A stretch of DNA of 54,239 bases from QAMX01 sp003149835. GTDB lineage: Bacteria; Bacillota; Clostridia; Oscillospirales; QAMX01. How positions within the stretch are numbered: the stretch's first letter is position 1; each line of letters starts with the position of its first letter. The notes beneath the pieces are model-generated. The model had not been told where the DNA came from. It made no database searches and saw nothing but the letters and a program-made list of their open reading frames with translations. The translations under genes and the position numbers were made by a program. Below, piece after piece: positions 1-7,359 of the stretch. The stretch lies in contig CAUGMN010000008.1 in the NCBI GenBank assembly GCA_959600635.1, positions 1-54,239 on the forward strand, in the 5' to 3' direction.

Positions 1-1004
1 TGCATGACCGGCTCGGTGATCGTTCCGGTTTTGTCGACGCAGAGCACGTCCACGCGCGCCAGCGTCTCGATACATTTGAGATCGTGCACGAGCGTGTTCT
101 TTTTCGCCAGCTTGATGACGCTGACAGCCAGCGCGACGTTGGCGAGCAGGTAAAGCCCTTCGGGGATCATGCCGATCAACGCGGCGGTGGTCTTTTCAAT
201 GTTTTCCTTTGCGGCCAGCCCCAAAAGCTTATGCTGCTGCATAAAAAGCGCGATGCCCATGGGGATGATGATGACGCCGATGATCTGAACGAGCCGCGTC
301 AGGGAGCGCATCATCCCCGGATGCTGCTGCTTATGGCTCTTTTTGGCGTCAAGCGTCAGGCGCGAGACAAACGATTCGTGCCCGACCTTTTCCAGCCGCG
401 CGTAACAGGAGCCGGAGACCACGAAGCTGCCCGACAGCAGCGCGTCGCCCTCGCGTTTCATGATTTCGTCCGACTCGCCGGTGACCAGCGATTCGTTGAC
501 CTGCGCCTCGCCGCTGACGACGACGGCGTCGGCGCAGATCTGGTTGCCTGCTCCGAAGAGAACAATGTCGTCGACGACGAGCTGTTCGGTTTCCACAGCG
601 GTTTCCGCGCCGTCGCGGACGACAGTGGCCTTCGGCTCGGACAGCAGCGTCAGCTTGTCCAGCGTTTTTTTGGCGTTCAGCTCCTGAACGATGCCGATGA
701 CCGTATTGACGAGGACGACGACGAGGAAGGTCAGGTTGTTAAACGACCCGACGGAGATCAGCGCCGCGGCCAGAACGAAAAAGATAAAGTTAAAATAGGT
801 AAAGACGTTGCTGAGGATAATTTGCCGCACCGTTTTCGTCGGCGAGGCGACGGGCAGGTTGGCGTAGCCCTTGTCGAGCCTTTCGCGCACCTCGGCGGCC
901 GAAAGGCCGCGCGTATGCGGCGCGGCGATGCGCTGGATTGGCTGGCGCGTTTCCGCCGCTGCCGGCCGCGCCTGTTCGGTTTCGGTATGGTCTTGTCGTA
1001 TCAT
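1..1004 (-). CDS. P-type cation-transporting ATPase, N-terminal part (runs off the window)
   Basis: This is the first 334 codons of a P-type ATPase that moves cations across the cytoplasmic membrane. The actuator-domain TGES motif is at residues 175-178. A PEGL motif in transmembrane helix 4 (about 281-284) is typical of Ca2+-type pumps. The phosphorylation motif DKTGT follows, with the acceptor Asp near residue 324, about ten residues before the window edge. Hydrophobic helices lie near residues 65-85, 90-105, 240-255 and 275-300. The ATG at 1002-1004 is the first plausible start. The nucleotide-binding domain and later helices are outside the window. The PEGLYLL pattern resembles CtpE-like Ca2+ pumps, but the ion cannot be settled from this part. 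A perfect promoter and a palindromic operator upstream suggest shared control with the divergent GntR gene. Confidence 0.9.
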   Translation of the reverse strand, partial: MIRQDHTETEQARPAAAETRQPIQRIAAPHTRGLSAAEVRERLDKGYANLPVASPTKTVRQIILSNVFTYFNFIFFVLAAALISVGSFNNLTFLVVVLVNTVIGIVQELNAKKTLDKLTLLSEPKATVVRDGAETAVETEQLVVDDIVLFGAGNQICADAVVVSGEAQVNESLVTGESDEIMKREGDALLSGSFVVSGSCYARLEKVGHESFVSRLTLDAKKSHKQQHPGMMRSLTRLVQIIGVIIIPMGIALFMQQHKLLGLAAKENIEKTTAALIGMIPEGLYLLANVALAVSVIKLAKKNTLVHDLKCIETLARVDVLCVDKTGTITEPVM

Positions 1005-1167
1005 GGTTCTCCGCTGCTCCATCAGAATCGGCTGCTGCCGTTGATTTCCATTTTTCTTTATTATATGTCAACGCCGCCGCAAAAGCAAGCGCCGGACGCA
1101 ATGTTACAAATCATTCAAAACCTCGCCCTGCTCCGGGAAAACCCCGGACGCCCGGCAGCCGGGTCCG

Positions 1168-1193
1168 TTGTCTCGTTATGTTGTCTCGTTATA
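1168..1193. repeat. Two tandem copies of a 13-bp repeat
   Basis: The unit TTGTCTCGTTATR occurs twice head to tail (1168-1180 and 1181-1193). It sits in the untranslated leader of the minus-strand ATPase transcript, downstream of its promoter. On the plus strand TTGTCT and TATATA are 16 bp apart, which could be a weak promoter, but a much better one serves the plus-strand genes. Its function is unknown. Confidence 0.6.
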
Positions 1194-1231
1194 TAGATAA
1201 AATCCGGCGGCCGGCATACTATGCGTATTTA

Positions 1232-1254
1232 GTGTAATATAAACCATAGTACAC
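1232..1254. promoter_or_regulatory. Palindromic operator, likely for the GntR/YtrA regulator (ATPase side)
   Basis: GTGTAATAT-N5-ATAGTACAC is a 9-5-9 inverted repeat with one mismatch. It lies two bases downstream of the -10 box of the minus-strand ATPase promoter, where a bound dimer would block transcription. The half site GTGTACTAT recurs at 1367-1375. GntR regulators bind such dyads as dimers; assignment to the neighbouring gene is inference. Confidence 0.65.
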
Positions 1255-1256
1255 AC

Positions 1257-1285
1257 ATTATAACGCTGCGCCCGCCGCTTGTCAA
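1257..1285 (-). promoter_or_regulatory. Sigma-A promoter of the P-type ATPase gene
   Basis: Read on the minus strand: TTGACA (1285-1280), a 17-bp spacer, TATAAT (1262-1257). Both hexamers match the consensus exactly. Transcription should start near 1250, inside the operator, giving an untranslated leader of about 245 nt. Confidence 0.8.
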
Positions 1286-1333
1286 GAGGCGGGCGCGGAA
1301 TCTTTCGGCGGAAAAATTTTTTTGGTTCCCCTC

Positions 1334-1362
1334 TTGACAGGCTGAAATGACCGTGGTATAAT
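1334..1362 (+). promoter_or_regulatory. Sigma-A promoter of the gntR-ABC operon
   Basis: TTGACA at 1334-1339, a 17-bp spacer and TATAAT at 1357-1362, with a TG extension just before the -10. It is a perfect-consensus promoter, so the operon probably depends on repression to be kept off. Confidence 0.85.
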
Positions 1363-1366
1363 TCTG

Positions 1367-1389
1367 GTGTACTATGACACACAACACAC
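1367..1389. promoter_or_regulatory. Second GntR-type operator, at the regulator's own start site
   Basis: GTGTACTAT-N5-ACAACACAC has a perfect left half site, identical to one half of the 1232-1254 palindrome, and a weaker right half (6 of 9 matches). It begins four bases after the -10 box and covers the predicted start site, as expected for autorepression. Confidence 0.5.
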
Positions 1390-1425
1390 TAACTACACAA
1401 TGCGGAGACGAGAGGAGGAGACGGC

Positions 1426-1818
1426 GTGTTTTCGATTGACCGATATTCGCCGACGCCGATTTATGAGCAGCTGATCGCGCAGTTTGAGCGGCTGATTCTG
1501 CTCGGGCTGCTGGCGCCGAACGCCGCGCTGCCGTCGGTCAGGGCCTTGTCGCAGGAGCTTTCCATCAACCCCAACACGATTCAAAAGGCGTATGCCGAGC
1601 TGGAACGGCGGGGGCTGTGCTTTACTGCGCCGGGCACGGGGCGCTTTATTACGCTGAACGCCGCGGAACTGCTGCGGCAGGAGAAGGACGGGCTGTTTGA
1701 AGCGCTGCGCGCGCTCGGCGAAAAGCTCGCGATGTACGGGGTTCCGTTTGAGGCGGCTTCACAGGTTTTGGACGAGGGCTACCGGCGGCAGGACACGAAA
1801 GGAGAAGAGACAGTATGA
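1426..1818 (+). CDS. GntR-family transcriptional regulator, YtrA type
   Basis: This 130-residue protein has an N-terminal winged-helix DNA-binding domain (about residues 8-75). The family pattern is visible: PIYEQL near the start, LPSVRALSQEL in the helix-turn-helix, then NPNTIQKAYAELERRG in the recognition and wing region. Only a short helical tail follows, as in the YtrA subfamily, not the large effector domains of FadR or HutC. The GTG start has GAGGAGGAG five bases upstream. It is followed by an ABC ATPase with an ATGA overlap, the usual arrangement for YtrA regulators that sense cell-envelope stress or antibiotics. It probably represses its own operon and, through 1232-1254, the divergent ATPase gene. 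The signal is unknown. Confidence 0.93.
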   Translation: MFSIDRYSPTPIYEQLIAQFERLILLGLLAPNAALPSVRALSQELSINPNTIQKAYAELERRGLCFTAPGTGRFITLNAAELLRQEKDGLFEALRALGEKLAMYGVPFEAASQVLDEGYRRQDTKGEETV

Positions 1819-2711
1819 TTCGCGCAGAAAATGTGACGATGAAATTTCAGCAGTTTACAGCGCTCGACGGCCTGAGCTGCTCGATCCCGCGCGGGTGCGT
1901 TTACGGGCTGGTCGGCTCGAACGGCGCGGGAAAATCGACGTTTATGCGGCTTGTGGCCGGCGTTTACCGGCCGATGGGCGGCCGGGTGACGGTCGAGGAC
2001 GTGCCGGTTTACGATTCGCCGGAGGCCAAGGCGAGAATCGCCTTTGTGCCTGACGATTTGTTTTTCCTGCCGCACGCGTCGATGGACCGCATGGCCGATC
2101 TCTATAAAGCCAACTACGCGCACTTTTCGGAGGAACGCTATTTTGAGCTGGTCTCTGCGTTCGGGCTCAACCGCGGCGCCAACCTCGCCACCTTTTCTAA
2201 GGGGATGCGGAGGCAGGCGGCGATTATTCTCGCGCTGTCGGCGCTGCCGGATTACATTTTGTTCGACGAAACCTTTGACGGGCTGGATCCGGTGATGCGC
2301 AACCTCGTCAAAAAGGTCATTTACAGCGACGTGGAGTCGCGGCAGGCTACGGCGGTCATTTCCAGCCACTCGCTGCGCGATTTAGAGGACACCTGCGACC
2401 AGCTCGCGCTGCTGCACCGGGGCGGCCTGATTTTTGAAAGCGAGATCGAAAACCTCAAAACCAGTTTGTTTAAGGTGCAGCTCGCCTTTGCCGACGACTA
2501 CGACAAACACGTCCTCGACGGCATTGAGGTTTTGAATTGGAGCAAAAAGGGCTCGGTCGCCAACGCCATCGTGCGCGGAGACCGCGAACAGGTGCGGGAG
2601 AACCTCGCGGCCAAGTCGCCGCTGCTGCTCGACATCCTGCCCCTCACGCTCGAAGAAATCTTCATCTATGAAATGGAGGCGCTCGGCTACGCCTTCCACG
2701 AGGTCTTGTAG
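1815..2711 (+). CDS. ABC transporter ATP-binding protein (YtrB/BcrA-like)
   Basis: A 298-residue ABC ATPase that would power the membrane protein encoded next. It has Walker A GSNGAGKST (about 33-41), a signature with the reduced form SKGMRRQ (about 130-136), Walker B YILFDE with a D-loop GLDP (about 151-161), and an H-loop in SSHSLRD (about 182-188). The SKGM signature is typical of ABC-2 type ATPases of the YtrB, BcrA and CcmA groups, not of importers. The start ATG overlaps the regulator stop by four bases, so the two are translationally coupled, with GGAGAAGAG as ribosome site. The C-terminal ~70 residues are a substrate-side extension common in this group. The substrate is not deducible; bacitracin-like peptides or lipids are family precedents only. 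Confidence 0.92.
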   Translation: MIRAENVTMKFQQFTALDGLSCSIPRGCVYGLVGSNGAGKSTFMRLVAGVYRPMGGRVTVEDVPVYDSPEAKARIAFVPDDLFFLPHASMDRMADLYKANYAHFSEERYFELVSAFGLNRGANLATFSKGMRRQAAIILALSALPDYILFDETFDGLDPVMRNLVKKVIYSDVESRQATAVISSHSLRDLEDTCDQLALLHRGGLIFESEIENLKTSLFKVQLAFADDYDKHVLDGIEVLNWSKKGSVANAIVRGDREQVRENLAAKSPLLLDILPLTLEEIFIYEMEALGYAFHEVL

Positions 2712-2836
2712 AGCTCCGCTCGAAAGGCAAAGCTTTCGGACAACGGGTTTGCGCCCTGCGCGGCCTCCGCGCGTGAATTTCGCTTCCGCAAAGCCGGCTC
2801 ATACGCCGCGGAAGCTCAAAAGGGACGGTTATCAAT

Positions 2837-4981
2837 ATGAAACAACACAAGCTGTTTAACGCACGGCTCTACGGCGACATGCTCCGCCAAATCAAGGTGA
2901 CGGGGAGCATTCTCGCGGCGGCCTGCATTCTGATTTCGCTGCTGCCGCCGATCATTTACGGATTCGGTGAACAGGACGTCTCGTCGATCGCCGTCGACAT
3001 CAACTTCGTCGTTCCCGCGCTCTGGGGCTTTATGTTCTTAGGCGGCGCGGGGCTGGTCTACACGGCGTTCTCCTATCTGACGCAGCGCAACGCCAGCGAT
3101 TTTTATTACAGCCTGCCGAACACCGCGCGGGCGACGTATCTGTCGGTGCTCGCGGCCGTGGCGACCTGGATCGTCGGCACGGTGACCGCGACGGTGGCGC
3201 TGACCTATGCGGGTTATGCGGTCGCGGGGCTTTCGCTGAATCTGGCCTTTGCGCCGTATCTGCTCGGATATTTTACCATCGGCACGCTGCTGGTCGCGGG
3301 CGGCGCGACGGTTGCGGTCTGTATTTCGGGGACAAAATTCTCCAACCTCGTGCTGACGATTCTCATTCTCTTCCTGCCCCGCTTTATCATGACCTTTGCG
3401 GGCGTCACCATCAACGACCTGACGAGGATCATCCCGGTCGGGGAGATGCCGTTTTTCCTCAATCCGGCCTATAACATCGCCGCCGTGCCGATGTCGGTCT
3501 TCTTCGGGCTGTTTTCGGGGAGCAATACGCTGGACATCCAGTTTACGCCGGGATATCTGTATTCCTTTGTCCTCGCCGCGGCGTATTTCGCGGCCGGTCT
3601 GGCGCTGTACTGCCGCCGCCGCTCCGAGGTGGCGGGGATGAACGCGCCGTCGCGCACAATGCAGCACATCTACCGCTGCGCGATCACGCTGCCGTTTTTC
3701 GTGATTCTCGCCTTTGCCGCGCTGGCAAACGACAGGAACGTCTTTGCGTTTTACAGGGACAATTTTCCGCTGACAGCGACGATGTTTTTGCTCGCCGCGC
3801 TCGTCTATTTCGCCTATGAGCTGATCACGACGAAAAAGTTTAAGAATCTGCTGACGACCGTGCCGCTCTTCGTCGGATTGGCCGTCGTCGTGCCGGTGCT
3901 GCTGTGGATCGGGACGTCGGTCGTGTCGGACGCGATGCTCGATCACACCGTCGAGCCGCAGGAGATCAAAAGCGTGTGCATCGACCTCAGCGGCGGCCGC
4001 AGCACGCCGGAATATTCGCAGCTTCTGGCCAGAGATCTGGAATACCGCGACGGCGCGCTTGCGTCGCTGGTCGCAAACGCGCTGGACCGCACCGTAGACG
4101 ACGTCAAGCGCCACAATTTCCGCTATGATCTGCCGTCCTATCCCGTGAAGATATCGACGGGGCTGACCTCGTTTACGCGGACGATCTGCTTTACCTCCGA
4201 GGAAGAGGCCGCGCTTCAATCCATCGTTTCCGGCGACAGCGGCTATATCGCGGCGAGGCGTTCGCTGCCGGAGCGCGACGAGGTGCAGCTGATTCTCGGC
4301 TGCGGCTACGTCCGCATGGAGAGCGGCGTATGGGCGCAGTATGTGGAGGAGCTCTCCGCATACAGCGGGGGAGAGTACGACGCGGCGATCAGCGAGGATC
4401 CGTATCGCGGCGAGATCGGTCTGCGCGTCCGCGGCGCGCGCGGGACGGCGGAGTTCAACTCGTTCTACCCGCTCAACCGCTACACGCCGGAGACGCTGGC
4501 AGCCGTGTTGGGCCGGATCAACAGCGACAATCTGCCGGCCCTGCGGGAAATGCGGGACAGCCTGGCCGCGCGTTCAGAGCAGGCGGGAGAGGACAAAATC
4601 GTTGGAGAAGATTCTATCCAGAACGAAGATTACATCCAGATCGATTTTCGCTTTCTGAACACCGGAAGCGACGCCGACGCGGTCATGCTGTATGCCGACA
4701 ACTATACGGTCATCAATCAGGAGGCGGTCAGCGACGGCGGGCTGACGCTCTCCGCGCTGACGGCGCTGCTCGACCGGGCCGCGGAGACGGGCGACGCGGC
4801 GATCACGCCAGAAATGCCGCTGATGGCCGTGAGCTTTCATTATCAGAGATACGACGCGGCCGACGACGTCTATACAGACTATAACGGTCAGGTTTTCGCG
4901 CCGCTGCTGCCGGGCGAGGCGGAGCAAATCGCCGCCCGCTATCTGCCGGAAGCGGGCGGGGGCGAAGAGCCCGCGCAATAA
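2837..4981 (+). CDS. ABC-2 type permease with a large extracytoplasmic C-terminal domain
   Basis: This 714-residue membrane protein is the likely permease partner of the ATPase at 1815-2711. Residues 1-370 contain about ten hydrophobic helices. Residues 375-714 are a soluble, acidic domain that starts just after the last helix and should face outside. From memory the family resembles DUF6449-type permeases found next to YtrA regulators; I could not check this. The protein is much longer than usual ABC-2 permeases (250-400 residues) because of the outer domain. It follows the ATPase gene after 125 bp with no visible terminator. A large outer domain suggests substrate capture or sensing, as in peptide-antibiotic resistance transporters; this is inference. 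Confidence 0.8.
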   Translation: MKQHKLFNARLYGDMLRQIKVTGSILAAACILISLLPPIIYGFGEQDVSSIAVDINFVVPALWGFMFLGGAGLVYTAFSYLTQRNASDFYYSLPNTARATYLSVLAAVATWIVGTVTATVALTYAGYAVAGLSLNLAFAPYLLGYFTIGTLLVAGGATVAVCISGTKFSNLVLTILILFLPRFIMTFAGVTINDLTRIIPVGEMPFFLNPAYNIAAVPMSVFFGLFSGSNTLDIQFTPGYLYSFVLAAAYFAAGLALYCRRRSEVAGMNAPSRTMQHIYRCAITLPFFVILAFAALANDRNVFAFYRDNFPLTATMFLLAALVYFAYELITTKKFKNLLTTVPLFVGLAVVVPVLLWIGTSVVSDAMLDHTVEPQEIKSVCIDLSGGRSTPEYSQLLARDLEYRDGALASLVANALDRTVDDVKRHNFRYDLPSYPVKISTGLTSFTRTICFTSEEEAALQSIVSGDSGYIAARRSLPERDEVQLILGCGYVRMESGVWAQYVEELSAYSGGEYDAAISEDPYRGEIGLRVRGARGTAEFNSFYPLNRYTPETLAAVLGRINSDNLPALREMRDSLAARSEQAGEDKIVGEDSIQNEDYIQIDFRFLNTGSDADAVMLYADNYTVINQEAVSDGGLTLSALTALLDRAAETGDAAITPEMPLMAVSFHYQRYDAADDVYTDYNGQVFAPLLPGEAEQIAARYLPEAGGGEEPAQ

Positions 4982-5007
4982 GCCGGCGGGGGAAAACCAA
5001 ATTTATC

Positions 5008-5052
5008 AAAAAAACAGCGCGCCATGGAAGCTGCACAGGCTCCATGGCGCGC
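5008..5052 (-). terminator. Rho-independent terminator of the ABC exporter gene
   Basis: On the minus strand a 12-bp perfect stem (arms 5041-5052 and 5017-5028, containing GCGCGCCATGGA) is followed by seven T residues (A run at 5008-5014 on the plus strand). On the plus strand the hairpin lacks a T run, so it mainly ends the minus-strand transcript, though it may also slow the convergent permease operon. Confidence 0.85.
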
Positions 5053-5085
5053 CGTTTCCAAGCGCGGAGGACGGAACGGCCGCAA

Positions 5086-7041
5086 TCAGGGCGCTGTCTC
5101 CGTGCGCGGAATTGCGGGGTCTGCGATATAGCGGCTCGCCTGTACGGTGAAGAGGCGGCTGTATTCGCCGCCGGCGGCCATCAGCTCCGCATGCGTGCCG
5201 TCTTCGACGACGCGGCCATTTTGGAGCACGAGAATCTTCGACGCCGTCGTCGCGCTGGACAGCCGGTGAGAGACGAAGATCGCCGTTTTGCCTTTGCGGA
5301 GCGCGTCGAACTGGTGATAGATCTCCTGCTCGGCGATCGCGTCGAGCGAGGCCGTCGGTTCGTCTAAGATCAGGATATCGGAGCGGCTGTAAAAGGCGCG
5401 GGCGATCGCCATTTTCTGCCACTGGCCGATGGAAAGCTCGGTGCCGTTTGGCTCAAAGATGCGCATCAGCGGCGTATCGTAGCCGTCGGGGAGCTTTTCG
5501 ATAAAGCCGTCGGCGTTGCCCATTTCGGCGGCGCGTCGGATGCTCTGATCGTCCGGCTCCCGGCGGATGTCGCCGTAGGCGATGTTCTCGCGGACGGTGA
5601 CCGCGTACTTGCCGAAGTCCTGAAAAACAATGCCGAACAGGTCGTAATACTCCCGGAGCTCATAGGTGCGGATGTCCTTGCCGTCCAGATAAATTGTACC
5701 GCCGGTCGGGTCGTAGAGGCGCATCAGCAGCTTCAAAAGCGTCGTTTTGCCCGCGCCGTTGAGGCCGACGAGCACGGTCGTCTCGCCGGCGTTCATAGTA
5801 AAGCTGACGTCGCTTAGCACCTCCCGGGCGGCTCCGGGATAGGAAAAGCTGACGTGATCAAAGCGCAGTGAATGGCCGGCGCCGCGCTCGATGGACGGCG
5901 GCGGCAGCGCGCCGGTCCGCGTTTTCAGCGTTACCGGCTCGTCCATAAAAGCGATCATGTTGTCGATAAAAAGTGTTCCCTCGTAAATGCCCGCCGTTGT
6001 GGAAATCAGCGCGGCGACGGCCGAGGCGATGGAGTTTAAGGCGCCGGTATAGAGCGTATAGTCGCCGACGGTCAGCGCGCCCTCGTAGACCTGATAGGCG
6101 ATGGAGAGAAACAGCAGGCAGTTGACGGCCGTAGAGACGGCGGACAGCCCCGCGTTCCACGCGCCCTCGCCGAAAATCAGGCGGCGCATGCCGGCGAAAT
6201 AACGCCGGAATACCTCTTGAAACTTGGCGATCAGCGTGTCGCCGAGGTCGAGCATCCGCACCTCCTTGACCATGTCCTTGTTGACCATCAGGCCGGAGAA
6301 ATAGTCCATCTGCCTTCGGTCCTTGGAGCGGCGGCGCATGTACATGACGTTTTTGCGGCGGTAAATAAAGTTGACGATTGCGCTCGGCAGAGAGAGCACG
6401 ATGATGATAACCGACGACCACGGACTCACCGCCGCGAGCACGGCGATAAAGCTGATCATGGAAATGACGTTGCTGATCAAGTGAAAGGAGGAGCTTAGAA
6501 TCTGGATCGGGCGGCGGCCCGCCTCCTGATTGGCGTTTTCGAGCTTTTCGTAGAACTCCGGCCGGTCAAAGCTGGCGAGGTCGAGTTCTCTGGCCTTGGT
6601 CATGATTTTGACGCGGATGTGATTGGTTACCAGCTCTCCGGCAAGCCGCGTCACAAAGGCGTCGACGCTGGTGATCATGCGCGTGATGAAGGTAAAGGTG
6701 AAGGTCAGCGCCAGAAGAGAAAGAATGACGGAAAAGCCCTTTTCCAGCGCGCCGCCCGCGGCGGCGACGAGCGCGTTGATGAGATTTTTGGAGATCAGCG
6801 CCGAGACGATGGGCAGCACGCCCGACAGCACCGACATGACGCACATGAAAAATAAAATCCACGGCCGCGTCTCCCAGACGAGGCGAAAGATATAGAACAG
6901 GCGCTTGAAAAAGCCGCCGAGCAGCTTTTGGAGATACCCCGGCACCTCGCGGAGAGATTTCGGCGGCGGAAGCCGCGTCGCGCCGCGCGGATCCCTCATC
7001 GGTCCCAGCGGGCCGTCCATTGGTCCCATAAATGGCGTCAC
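5086..7041 (-). CDS. ABC exporter, fused permease and ATPase (half-transporter)
   Basis: A 651-residue half-size ABC exporter, probably working as a dimer. Residues 40-340 hold six transmembrane helices of the type I exporter fold. The nucleotide-binding domain follows, with Walker A GLNGAGKT (about 422-430), signature LSIGQ (about 530), Walker B ILILDEP (about 558) and H-loop SHRLSS (about 590). The reading frame opens with GTG at 7041, but AAAAGGAG lies only one base before it. ATG at 7029 (codon 5) is 13 bases from the same site, so the true start is uncertain. The N-terminus is rich in Pro, Gly and Met. It stands alone with its own promoter and terminator. The transported compound is unknown; family members move drugs, lipids or peptides. 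A related but broken ATPase remnant lies at 45823-46463. Confidence 0.92.
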   Translation of the reverse strand: MTPFMGPMDGPLGPMRDPRGATRLPPPKSLREVPGYLQKLLGGFFKRLFYIFRLVWETRPWILFFMCVMSVLSGVLPIVSALISKNLINALVAAAGGALEKGFSVILSLLALTFTFTFITRMITSVDAFVTRLAGELVTNHIRVKIMTKARELDLASFDRPEFYEKLENANQEAGRRPIQILSSSFHLISNVISMISFIAVLAAVSPWSSVIIIVLSLPSAIVNFIYRRKNVMYMRRRSKDRRQMDYFSGLMVNKDMVKEVRMLDLGDTLIAKFQEVFRRYFAGMRRLIFGEGAWNAGLSAVSTAVNCLLFLSIAYQVYEGALTVGDYTLYTGALNSIASAVAALISTTAGIYEGTLFIDNMIAFMDEPVTLKTRTGALPPPSIERGAGHSLRFDHVSFSYPGAAREVLSDVSFTMNAGETTVLVGLNGAGKTTLLKLLMRLYDPTGGTIYLDGKDIRTYELREYYDLFGIVFQDFGKYAVTVRENIAYGDIRREPDDQSIRRAAEMGNADGFIEKLPDGYDTPLMRIFEPNGTELSIGQWQKMAIARAFYSRSDILILDEPTASLDAIAEQEIYHQFDALRKGKTAIFVSHRLSSATTASKILVLQNGRVVEDGTHAELMAAGGEYSRLFTVQASRYIADPAIPRTETAP

Positions 7042-7064
7042 GCTCCTTTTGTCAATATATTGGT

Positions 7065-7093
7065 ATTATACACCCTGACACGAGAAAATGCAA
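7065..7093 (-). promoter_or_regulatory. Sigma-A promoter of the ABC exporter
   Basis: On the minus strand: TTGCAT (7093-7088), a 17-bp spacer and TATAAT (7070-7065). The start site would be near 7058, about 15-30 nt before the coding sequence. Confidence 0.75.
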
Positions 7094-7226
7094 TTATTTT
7101 GTGATACAAAAATTATATAGATTGAAATGCAGCGGTTTTAAAACCAAAAAACAGAGTTTTGCAACAAAATATGTGAAACCGAGAAACCGGGGACGCCGCA
7201 CTGCATGCGGCGCCTCTTTCAGAGGC

Positions 7227-7255
7227 TTGACAGGCGGGACGTTCTGTGATAGCAT
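7227..7255 (+). promoter_or_regulatory. Probable promoter of the glycoside hydrolase gene
   Basis: TTGACA at 7227-7232, a 17-bp spacer and TAGCAT at 7250-7255 (4 of 6 matches). Transcription would begin near 7262, about 100 nt upstream of the ATG. Confidence 0.6.
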
Positions 7256-7359
7256 TACCGAGTAGATAGGATGTGCCGTAGCTTTGCCGGCGCGGCGACG
7301 GCCGGCGGCGCGTATGCGGACAGACATTCAATTTGTGAAGAAAGCGGGTTGGAAAACAC

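Larger units (their letters stand above)
7042..7359. other. Intergenic region between the ABC exporter and the sugar cluster
   Basis: It holds two divergent promoters, one for the exporter at 7065-7093 and one for the hydrolase at 7227-7255. A small hairpin GCCTC-TTTCA-GAGGC lies just before the latter. AT content is high next to the exporter promoter. I see no gene. Confidence 0.6.

Noticed and set aside
84..1196. Long plus-strand open frame across the left end
   Set aside because: It is antisense to the P-type ATPase, whose TGES, PEGL and DKTGT motifs are unmistakable; the plus-strand product has no family look.
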